This document shows positions 47,185-53,949 of a DNA stretch of 64,000 nucleotides, piece by piece (position 1 is the stretch's first letter; the number at the start of each line of letters is the position of its first letter). The stretch comes from Alloprevotella sp. (lineage in GTDB: Bacteria > Bacteroidota > Bacteroidia > Bacteroidales > Bacteroidaceae). The notes under the pieces are model-generated. The model searched no databases. It was not told the origin of the DNA and worked only from the letters and a program-made list of their open reading frames with translations. A program made the position numbers and the translations under genes. Location of the stretch: NCBI GenBank assembly GCA_017478625.1, contig JAFVDF010000009.1, forward strand, positions 339,170 through 403,169. The letters run 5' to 3'.

Positions 47185-47553
47185 TTAAGGTTGAATAGTC
47201 GGGTCAAGGCTCAGTTCCCTGCGCAGTTTGTGGGGCAGGCGCGAAGCCACGAGGTCAAACGAGGTCTCGATCTGCTCCCTTATGAGGTCGTCTTGCAGGA
47301 GGTTCAGGTAGAGGTCGTTCCAGTGGGTTTTGTTCATGTGGTACGCCGGACGGACGCCTTCGAAGCGCATACGGAGTTCCCGGCCGGTCTCGGGAGGCAG
47401 TTTGACGCAGATGCGGGGCTCGGGAGCGTTCAGAGGCATCAGCAGGAACCACTTTCCGCCTATGCGCCATATCGCCCAGTCGGAGGCAAATATCTCTTCC
47501 GTCACGGCAGGGTGCAGACGGAGGGCTATGTCTCTTACGTTTTCAAGGTTCAT
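47185..47553 (-). CDS. MmcQ/YjbR family protein
   Basis: The 122-residue protein has the compact YjbR/CyaY-like fold pattern: LRLHPAVTEEIFASDWAIWRIGGKWFLL near the start, ICVKLPPE in the centre, and the C-terminal RPAYHMNKTHWNDLYLN with WND and HWN residues typical of the family. It has been annotated as DNA-binding in some relatives but the role is uncertain. Spacing of 12 bases on either side places it in a three-gene unit with a C92 peptidase-like protein and tpx. Confidence 0.85.
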   Translation of the reverse strand: MNLENVRDIALRLHPAVTEEIFASDWAIWRIGGKWFLLMPLNAPEPRICVKLPPETGRELRMRFEGVRPAYHMNKTHWNDLYLNLLQDDLIREQIETSFDLVASRLPHKLRRELSLDPTIQP

Positions 47554-47565
47554 AGGGAAAATAGG

Positions 47566-48270
47566 TTAGGGTATATCTTCCGCGGGCTTCGCCGGGGCTT
47601 GGGGCAGCAGAATGCGTAGGGCAGCCCGTCGGGAGAGCTCGGCCGGATTGCTACCCGGGCGTCCTTCCGGCACGCGCATACCGTGGCGTGCGTAGAGAAG
47701 TTGCCAGACTTCGGGTATTTCTCCCGTCTCGTCGCGAAACGTCATAGGCACGGCCTCCAGGACCAGCCTGCCCCGCTTCGTCACGAAGCACGTCTGTACC
47801 AGTTCGCTACAGTAGATGGCCGAGTCGCCGGGCAAATAGAGGTCGTCGTAGGGCTTTCCGGCCAGTGCGCGTATGCGTTTCATCGTTTTCCGCAGGCTGT
47901 AGGGGGCTTCCACGCGCCCGAGCATCAGTCCCAGTCTGCCGTCGGTCCCTTCCACGCGGTTGCGCTCCAGAAAGTCCGTCAGCGGCGTCTGCACCACGCC
48001 CGCGGGGATGGCTTCCCATATATAGCCCCGGAAATAGACGCCCACGTGGTCGGTGGGCAGGCTTCCCTCGGCCTGTGTCACGCTCGTGATGCGGTTTTTC
48101 TCCCTCGGCGTTTCAAACAGCAGGTCGCCGTCGCGCAGGAGCGCTTTCAGGTCCGCCTCTGCCACGCCCCATTGTGCCGGATACGCGCTCTGGGCGCGCA
48201 GGTCGGTACGGCTGGCGGTCAGCGCAAGGAGTCCGCCGAGCCACAGGAGTATGTAGCCACATCGTTTCAT
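47566..48270 (-). CDS. exported YiiX-like permuted papain-fold protein (C92)
   Basis: From the ATG at 48270 the product has 234 residues with a signal peptide (MKRCGYILLWLGGLLALTAS). The fold is that of the NlpC/P60 relatives YiiX/YebB. The catalytic residues are probably the His in DHVGVYF and the Cys in YCSELVQTCF, in the circularly permuted order. Substrates may be peptidoglycan or acyl-protein bonds. A longer upstream open frame is rejected because it lacks the signal peptide. It is the first gene of the unit with yjbR and tpx. Confidence 0.85.
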   Translation of the reverse strand: MKRCGYILLWLGGLLALTASRTDLRAQSAYPAQWGVAEADLKALLRDGDLLFETPREKNRITSVTQAEGSLPTDHVGVYFRGYIWEAIPAGVVQTPLTDFLERNRVEGTDGRLGLMLGRVEAPYSLRKTMKRIRALAGKPYDDLYLPGDSAIYCSELVQTCFVTKRGRLVLEAVPMTFRDETGEIPEVWQLLYARHGMRVPEGRPGSNPAELSRRAALRILLPQAPAKPAEDIP

Positions 48271-48437
48271 AAGCCAAGGCGAAGATACAGCAAATCTGTG
48301 GCATCGCTCCCCTTGTAGGGTGCAAAATTTTCCGGCAGGGGAAGGAGGGCAGGTCCGTGGAACCGGACGCATGGACCTGCAGGCGGGAAAAATATTGACA
48401 TTTTTCCCGAATGTTAAATTATCCTAAATTTCCGTCC

Positions 48438-48584
48438 CATAATGCGACGGGGCGGGAGCATAATGGAGTGGAAAAACGGCAGTATGCCCTGGCAAAATCC
48501 GATTATCTAATTTGTCGATGGCATTATATAATCCTTCTGTGGCATAAGCGAATTTCGGTACGGCATAATCCGATTTTTGCACAA
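48438..48584 (+). repeat. 21-base phased repeat array C (seven units)
   Basis: Cores at exactly 21-base steps: CATAATG 48438, CATAATG 48459, CAGTATG 48480, GATTATC 48501, CATTATA 48522, CATAAGC 48543 and CATAATC 48564. The 14 bases between cores vary. It ends in a T-rich segment and the terminator hairpin of the element. Confidence 0.85.
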
Positions 48585-48655
48585 AAAAGGCGGTTTCATC
48601 GACAGAAACCGCCCTATGGGCCTGTGGCAGTATGGCGTAACGTTTTTCTCTTATG
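48583..48655 (-). ncRNA. candidate small RNA, copy C
   Basis: The minus-strand promoter (TAAATTTG, 48669-48662, with TTG 20 bases upstream) would start a transcript near 48655. About 45 bases later comes the hairpin GGCGGTTTC / GAAACCGCC (48589-48613) with a seven-base loop, followed by TTTTTT, an intrinsic terminator. The expected RNA is about 70 bases. The second copy at 63021 shares promoter, spacing and an identical hairpin. No known RNA family recognised. Confidence 0.55.
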
Positions 48656-48869
48656 CTTCATCAAATTTACAAAAACTTTCCGACTTGTGCAAGGGCCCGA
48701 AATGGCCCGAAAAGTAAAATAGATTGACATTCGGCAGTGCGCCGGGTTGGCCGGACCGTGCGCTGTCCGGATGGCGCAAAGCCCCGTCGCGCCCACTTTA
48801 TGGGGCAAGAAGAGGGAAGTATCTCATTTTTTTGGCGGTCAGGGTGGGCAGGTCTCACAGATTATGGTA

Positions 48870-48877
48870 TATCTTTG
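48870..48877 (+). promoter_or_regulatory. promoter -7 element of the AraC-type sensor gene
   Basis: TATCTTTG matches TAnnTTTG. It supports the ATG at 48905 and rules out the upstream in-frame start at 48737. Confidence 0.65.
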
Positions 48878-48904
48878 CAACATATTCAAATATCAGTGTG
48901 GTAT

Positions 48905-50599
48905 ATGTGTAGATGGATATGGACGGTTTGCCTGGCTCTGACAGCCCTTTGTGCGCGGGCGCAGGAGGGGAGTACGACGCAGTGGCTGGCTCGGTTTGAG
49001 GCGGCCAAGGCAGGCACCGACGCGCGCCTGCAGGCAGCCAACGGATTTTTTAAGGCGTTGCGGGCAGAAGGCGTTTGTGATGAAGTCTATGTCTATGGCA
49101 AGGGCGTGTCGCAGGACAGTCTCGACTCGCAGGTCTGGTATTGGGCGGCAGAGGATGCTTATGCGCGTCAGGTGTACGATGACGCGGTGCGCTATGCCCT
49201 GCGCGCGTTGCCGTTGCTCAAGCGCGGAGCGTCACGCGCGGTAGAGGGCGATTGCCTGAACGTGCTCGCCATATCGAATCTACGCTTGGGTAAGTTTGAT
49301 GAAGCGGCCAAATTTTCCAAAGAATGCTATCGTCTGGACGTGGCTTCGGAGGACAAAGGAAACATAGCCTCCTCTCTGAATGTACTGACGGCTATTTATC
49401 TGGCGGCTAACCAGCCCCAGGAAGCCAAGCAATATCTGCTGGAAGGAATCAATTATGCGCGCCAGATGAACAATGCGGCCAAGTTGTCGTTGCTTTATGG
49501 CAACGCCTCGGAGGTCTATCTGCGCTGTCAGCAGCCCGACAGCGCGAAGGATTTTGCTACGCGCGCGCTGGAATTGGAAGTGGCGCTGGGTCGGGAGGAC
49601 AAGGTAGCCGTCCGACGCGCCCAACTGGGAGCCGTCTATATCGCTCTGGGCGAACGGCAGAAGGCGCTGGACGTCCTGCAGAAAGCCATTCCTCAACTGC
49701 GCAAGGATGGTAATATCCACTCGCTCGGCATTGCCTGCAACCAGATGGGACTGCTGCTCCATCGCGAGGGCAATGATTCTGCAGCAGTGCGTTATCTGAA
49801 CGAGGCCCTCGGCATTTTCACCCAACAGCACGACCTTTACAACGAACTCCATACGCGCAAGGGGCTCTACGAAGCCCTGCGCGAGTCAGATCCCGCGCAA
49901 GCCATGCAGCACAACGACCGCTATCTGCAACTGCGCGATTCTATCTACGACCACGAGACGGGTATGCTCCTGTCCAAATATTCTGCCGAGTACGGCTATG
50001 AGCAACTGCAGTCGCAGAACGACCGTATGCGCAGAGACAACCGGCTTATCCTCGGACTGGGCCTTGCGCTCATCCTGTTGCTGGCCGGACTGTATATATA
50101 CTCCCGTCGGCGCTTCTATCAGCAGACGCGCGTCCTCACCCGCACTATTGAGACGCTGCGGGCCGAGCAGGAAGCCCGGGCGCAGACCCCGCAGACGCCT
50201 CCGTCCGAGCCAGCCACAGACTCCTCCGAGCCACCTCTCCACAGCGAGGCCGACCGCGCTTTCCTGGCCAAAGTAGTAAACCTCGTGGACGAGCGGCTTA
50301 CCAGCGGAGCCCTCAGCGACGACCAACTCGCCGCCTGCCTCCATCTGAGCAAAAGTACCTTCCGCCGGCGCATACAAGCCCTCACCGGGAGCACGCCAAA
50401 GAACTTTGTGGCGGCCATACAGATGCAGCGCGCCGTACACCTATTGACGGCTCCGACCCCACTCTCCGTGGGCGATATTTCCCAGCAGTGTGGCTTCAAG
50501 GATGCCAGCAGTTTTTCGCGAGCCTTTATGCGGACGTTCGGCGTCTCGCCCTCGCGCTATGCGGAGAGCCACCGCTCTGACCCCAAGCCTAACCTATAA
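48905..50599 (+). CDS. membrane-anchored TPR sensor with AraC-type DNA-binding domain
   Basis: From the ATG at 48905 the product has 564 residues. A signal-like segment (MCRWIWTVCLALTALCARA) is followed by a periplasmic region of tetratricopeptide repeats (about 70-340), a transmembrane helix (LILGLGLALILLLAGLYIY, about 380-400), a Pro/Ser-rich linker and an AraC/XylS helix-turn-helix pair (about 455-560: LAACLHLSKSTFRRRIQALTG and ISQQCGFKDASSFSRAFMRTF). It therefore senses an extracytoplasmic signal and regulates transcription directly through its cytoplasmic end. The porin and transporter immediately downstream are the likely targets. Confidence 0.88.
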   Translation: MCRWIWTVCLALTALCARAQEGSTTQWLARFEAAKAGTDARLQAANGFFKALRAEGVCDEVYVYGKGVSQDSLDSQVWYWAAEDAYARQVYDDAVRYALRALPLLKRGASRAVEGDCLNVLAISNLRLGKFDEAAKFSKECYRLDVASEDKGNIASSLNVLTAIYLAANQPQEAKQYLLEGINYARQMNNAAKLSLLYGNASEVYLRCQQPDSAKDFATRALELEVALGREDKVAVRRAQLGAVYIALGERQKALDVLQKAIPQLRKDGNIHSLGIACNQMGLLLHREGNDSAAVRYLNEALGIFTQQHDLYNELHTRKGLYEALRESDPAQAMQHNDRYLQLRDSIYDHETGMLLSKYSAEYGYEQLQSQNDRMRRDNRLILGLGLALILLLAGLYIYSRRRFYQQTRVLTRTIETLRAEQEARAQTPQTPPSEPATDSSEPPLHSEADRAFLAKVVNLVDERLTSGALSDDQLAACLHLSKSTFRRRIQALTGSTPKNFVAAIQMQRAVHLLTAPTPLSVGDISQQCGFKDASSFSRAFMRTFGVSPSRYAESHRSDPKPNL

Positions 50600-50624
50600 C
50601 TCCATAACCTTATACCATCAATTT

Positions 50625-51665
50625 ATGAGACACCAGTTGTGGCTGTGCGCCTTCCTGTTCTCGGCCTACGCCTCGGCCCAATCGTTTCGTCTGAACGACC
50701 TGCAACTGCAGGTGCGTGGCGACTATCAGCGCGAATACCTCGGCTCAGAACCCCAGAGGGACAATTCGGGATTTAAGGGCCAGTTTTTGAATTTCCTCAT
50801 CAGTGCGGACCTTCCCAAGGACCTTTCTTTCTCCTTCCGCTACCGTCTGAACAAAATGAACAAGGCGAGCGATTTCTTCGACGCTACGGACTGGATTCAC
50901 CTCGACTATCGGCCCATTCCGCAACTTACGCTGAGCGCGGGAAAGCAGGTAGTAATGGTCGGAGGCTACGAGTACGACCGGCCGCCGATAGACTTGTATT
51001 TCTGCTCCGAATTCTGGAATCAGTCGTCGCCCTATGCGTGGGGAGCCAGCGTAGCCTACACGCTGAAAAACGGACGCGACACTTTTACGGCGCAATTTAC
51101 CCAGAGCCCCTTCCGACAGTCGGGTCAGGACACGTATGCGTACCATTTCCACTGGACGGGCCAGCACGGACGCTGGAGCACGCTCTGGTCGTACAACCTG
51201 ATGGAGTACGCGCAGGGTCGCTTTATCCATTATCTCGCCTTGGGCAATGCCATCAGTCTGGGCAAGGTTCGGATGGAGCTGGATCTTATGAATCGTGCGG
51301 GAAAAGGGCAAGCCGTTTTGCTGCAGGACGTCAGTCTGATAGGAGAAGTGCAGTACCGTCCTATTCCGCAATTATGCCTTTCGGCCAAAGCTTCTTACGA
51401 CGTGAACAAAGGTCACGGCGACTGCGACCGCTGGGTATGGGCCGGAACGGAAGTGAGCCGCTACGGCGGTGCGGTAGAATACTTTCCGCTCAAAGACAAG
51501 AGCCTGCGCATCCACGCGGACTATGCGTACAGCCACGGGCATAACACGCACCCCGACCCCATACTCCAACCCGAGCAGCACTATATCGACTGCGGTCTGA
51601 CATGGTATGCCGACTTCACCAAACTCTTTAAGAAAAAGAAACACAACGATGAAACCGATCAGTAA
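50625..51665 (+). CDS. outer-membrane porin, OprO/OprP-like
   Basis: From the ATG at 50625 the product has 346 residues with a signal peptide ending near YASAQ. The body is a series of amphipathic strands with aromatic girdles (FSFRYRLNKMN, QLTLSAGKQVVMVGGYEYDRPP, WIHLDYRPIPQL, RIHADYAYSHGHN), as in phosphate-selective porins. The C-terminal strand YIDCGLTWYADFTKLF is atypical in that it is followed by a lysine-rich tail (KKKKHNDETDQ). It lies 25 bases after the sensor gene, and its end overlaps the following transporter gene by 17 bases. The substrate is unknown. Confidence 0.8.
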   Translation: MRHQLWLCAFLFSAYASAQSFRLNDLQLQVRGDYQREYLGSEPQRDNSGFKGQFLNFLISADLPKDLSFSFRYRLNKMNKASDFFDATDWIHLDYRPIPQLTLSAGKQVVMVGGYEYDRPPIDLYFCSEFWNQSSPYAWGASVAYTLKNGRDTFTAQFTQSPFRQSGQDTYAYHFHWTGQHGRWSTLWSYNLMEYAQGRFIHYLALGNAISLGKVRMELDLMNRAGKGQAVLLQDVSLIGEVQYRPIPQLCLSAKASYDVNKGHGDCDRWVWAGTEVSRYGGAVEYFPLKDKSLRIHADYAYSHGHNTHPDPILQPEQHYIDCGLTWYADFTKLFKKKKHNDETDQ

Positions 51666-52803
51666 GTCCCGTCTGCCCATCCATGCCGGCCTCGTCTGTC
51701 TCGCCATCGTAGTGGGACTGTTCGGCTACATGGGCTTCGTGATGGGTGCGGCCCAGATGTTGAACACCTTGATGCATACGGCCCACGATCTTCTGCTGAA
51801 TACCTGCTTCTATCTTATGGCAATCTGCGTGCTGACGGGTGCCGTGGGAAAAGTGTTCGTGGAGTTTGGCGTCGTTGACCTATTGGAGCGGTTGCTCCGA
51901 CCGCTGATGCGTCCGCTTTTTAACCTTCCGGGCGTGGCCAGCCTGGGCGCAGTGATGACTTTCCTAAGCGACAATCCGGCCATCATAACCCTGTCGCGCG
52001 ACAAGCGGTTCAGCCAGTATTTCAAGAAGTACCAGTTTATCTCTCTGACCAACTTCGGCACGGCTTTCGGTATGGGCCTGATCGTTATCATATTTATGAT
52101 TGGTCAGGGCTACTTTGCCGCGCCGCTCATTGGCTTCGGAGGCGCGTTTGTGGGTAGCATAATCTCTACGCGCCTTATGCAACGCTTCATCCTCAAGGAC
52201 TTTCCAGCCTACGCCACCGAGGTGGCAGAAGTCAGCTCGCGCGCGCAGGACACTATCGTAGAGAAAGTGGCCGACGAGAAGCCCCAAAGTCTGTTTGTGC
52301 GTATTCTGAATGCACTTCTCGACGGCGGACGTAGCGGAGTGGATATCGGACTGGCCATTATCCCGGGCGTATTGATTATTTCCACGCTCGTGATGATGCT
52401 CACCTTTGGCCCGTCGGCCGACGGCACCTATACGGGCGCGGCCTACGAGGGTACGCAATTGCTGCCCGACCTTGTAGGGAAAATAGACTGGCTGTTCAAC
52501 TGGCTCTTCGGATTTACCGATCCGCACCAAATAGCCTTCCCCATCACGGCGCTGGGGGCAGTAGGCGCGGCGCTGAGCCTTGTGCCGGGATTTATCAGTA
52601 GCGGATGGATTGACGGCAACGCCATAGCCGTGTTCACGGCTATCGGAATGTGCTGGAGCGGCTTTCTATCTACCCACACGGCTATGCTCGACTCGCTCGG
52701 CTACCGCGAACTGACGTCAAAGGCTATTCTGGCCCACACCGTGGGCGGTCTTTGCGCGGCTTTCACGGCCCATTGGGCTTATATGCTCTTCCAACTGTTC
52801 TGA
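51649..52803 (+). CDS. CD0519/CD1768-family membrane protein (nucleoside-recognition Gate-like)
   Basis: From the ATG at 51649 the product has 384 residues with about eight to ten hydrophobic segments. The pattern (TFLSDNPAIITLSRDKRF, FGTAFGMGLIVIIFMIGQG, GLAIIPGVLIISTLVMML, SGWIDGNAIAVFTAIGMCWSGFLSTHTAMLDSLGYRELT) resembles the Gate/nucleoside-recognition-type membrane proteins of the CD0519 group. It may transport a small solute across the inner membrane. The 17-base overlap with the porin gene suggests coupled translation and a combined outer/inner membrane uptake or export route controlled by the upstream sensor. Confidence 0.75.
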   Translation: MKPISKSRLPIHAGLVCLAIVVGLFGYMGFVMGAAQMLNTLMHTAHDLLLNTCFYLMAICVLTGAVGKVFVEFGVVDLLERLLRPLMRPLFNLPGVASLGAVMTFLSDNPAIITLSRDKRFSQYFKKYQFISLTNFGTAFGMGLIVIIFMIGQGYFAAPLIGFGGAFVGSIISTRLMQRFILKDFPAYATEVAEVSSRAQDTIVEKVADEKPQSLFVRILNALLDGGRSGVDIGLAIIPGVLIISTLVMMLTFGPSADGTYTGAAYEGTQLLPDLVGKIDWLFNWLFGFTDPHQIAFPITALGAVGAALSLVPGFISSGWIDGNAIAVFTAIGMCWSGFLSTHTAMLDSLGYRELTSKAILAHTVGGLCAAFTAHWAYMLFQLF

Positions 52804-52859
52804 CCCTCGGACCTTTGCGCCGACGGCCTTATCGTATCTGTCGGAAAGTCTGTCGGGGC

Positions 52860-53258
52860 TTACGGCTCTACAGGTAGCGCGGCGTTTTGCCACGCGAGGA
52901 TACCTCCGTCTAAGTTATATACGCGATAACCCGCTTCAGAAAGAAGCCGGGCGGCCTGTGCGCTACGCTTGCCGCTACGGCAATAGACGGCAACGGGATG
53001 GGCCTGGGAAAGCACGGAAGTGGCTTTTGAAAGAAAAAGAGGGTTCTGCACGTCAAAAAGTTTGGCTCCGGCAAGGTGGGTCTCCGTGTATTCGTCGGGC
53101 ATGCGTACATCTACAAGTTGAATGTCGGTCGAATCGGTCAGCAACTGGCTGAAGTCTGCCGGTGCGAGCGTGGTGTACGGCTCGTCATCCATGCGGTTCA
53201 GCCACCAGATACCTCCTGCCACCAACGCGAGCAGGAGCGTGAAGAGAATCTTATACAT
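52860..53258 (-). CDS. membrane-anchored rhodanese-like protein
   Basis: From the ATG at 53258 the product has 132 residues: one N-terminal hydrophobic segment (FTLLLALVAGGIWWL), then a single rhodanese domain (about 38-130) with DVRMPDEYTETHLAGAKL and the active-site loop CRSGKRS bearing the persulfide-forming Cys. It probably faces the periplasm and transfers sulfur or acts in redox chemistry. The open frame continues upstream through an 84-base tandem repeat, but the extension has no domain similarity and the internal ATG with its hydrophobic start is preferred. Confidence 0.88.
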   Translation of the reverse strand: MYKILFTLLLALVAGGIWWLNRMDDEPYTTLAPADFSQLLTDSTDIQLVDVRMPDEYTETHLAGAKLFDVQNPLFLSKATSVLSQAHPVAVYCRSGKRSAQAARLLSEAGYRVYNLDGGILAWQNAALPVEP

Positions 53259-53396
53259 GTGTTTCAGTCTTAGATTATAGGAGCCGCGACGGGCTTCATC
53301 GGGCGCAAAGATAATGTATGCCACCCAAAACGGCGCATCTTTCCGCCCGGCAAATCCTCCGTGCCACCGTCCCGCGATACCCTGCTTGGCGCGCGC

Positions 53397-53660
53397 GCCC
53401 TTATCCGCCACGCCGTTTTCTCTTTCTGATATGCGTGGTGCATACTGCGCGGACGGTGTGCGCTTATGCCGTGGCTCGATGCCCTTATCCGCCACGCCGT
53501 TTTCTCTTTCTGATATGCGTGGTGCATACTGCGCGGACGGTGTGCGCTTATGCCGTGGCTCGATGCCCTTATCCGCCACGCTGTTTTCTTCTTCCGATAT
53601 GCGTGGTGCATACTGCGCAAAGGGTATGCGCTTATGCCGTGACCCGGTGCCCTTATTCGC
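53397..53660 (+). repeat. 84-base tandem repeat (higher-order 4 x 21), array E
   Basis: Three tandem copies start at 53397, 53481 and 53565, plus a partial one at 53649. The first two are nearly identical; the third differs at several positions. Each 84-base unit divides into four 21-base subunits with cores CCTTATC, CTCTTTC, CATACTG and GCTTATG (53399, 53420, 53441, 53462), the same spacing and a similar core as arrays A, C and D. It lies upstream of the rhodanese gene. The rest of 53259-53949 holds a promoter and a G8 tract but no gene. Confidence 0.85.
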
Positions 53661-53851
53661 CCAGCGAATTTCCAGCCCCCGTGCGCACGTATATATATTA
53701 AATGAGTAGCCCGCTCCTTTGCGACTGGTTTTTGAATCCAGTTTTTATGTCATAACCCTCTTGCGTCAGCCCGCAGAATGGCGGTCTGGGCAAAAAAAAC
53801 AGCATTTTGCACAAAAATGCACAATTTTTGAATAAAAATGCTAACAAAAAT

Positions 53852-53875
53852 GGGGGGGGTAAATACGTACCTTTG
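53852..53875 (+). promoter_or_regulatory. promoter of the large lipoprotein gene, with G8 tract
   Basis: TACCTTTG (53868-53875) matches TAnnTTTG. A run of eight G (53852-53859) lies just upstream, within the region expected to space the -33 and -7 elements. Length changes in such a tract could switch the promoter on or off. Confidence 0.6.
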
Positions 53876-53949
53876 CAAATTGAATAATGCGATTTTTTCG
53901 TAGCCTCAACAAATCAACTCTTTTAATAATTCCATTAACAGTTATTGTG

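Larger units (their letters stand above)
48383..48730 (-). repeat. composite repeat element, copy C (sRNA promoter, hairpin and 21-base array)
   Basis: This interval shares clear similarity with the reverse complement of 62947-63270. On the minus strand it holds a flank (ATGTCAATCTATTTTACTTTT, similar to the shared repeat), a promoter (TTG at 48692-48690, TAAATTTG at 48669-48662, 20 bases between), a transcribed stretch and a terminator hairpin, then the 21-base array. The far end (48383-48400) reads GCGGGAAAAATATTGACA. An inverted repeat GGGAAAAAT/ATTTTTCCC lies at 48385-48408. An open frame through it exists in this copy but has stops in the other, so I treat it as non-coding. Confidence 0.75.

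Noticed and set aside
48438-48584. CRISPR interpretation of the 21-base arrays
   Set aside because: The conserved core is only about seven bases and the intervals of 14 bases are too short for CRISPR spacers; no cas genes are seen.
48411-48722. 103-codon open frame (plus strand) across repeat copy C
   Set aside because: It is produced by the 21-base repeats (seven-codon periodicity) and the equivalent frame in copy D has several stop codons. No signal, RBS or domain supports it.
53397-53660. Possible CRISPR array or repeat protein
   Set aside because: The 84-base units are contiguous with no unique spacers and no cas genes are nearby. The peptide repeats on either strand lack a plausible start and domain.
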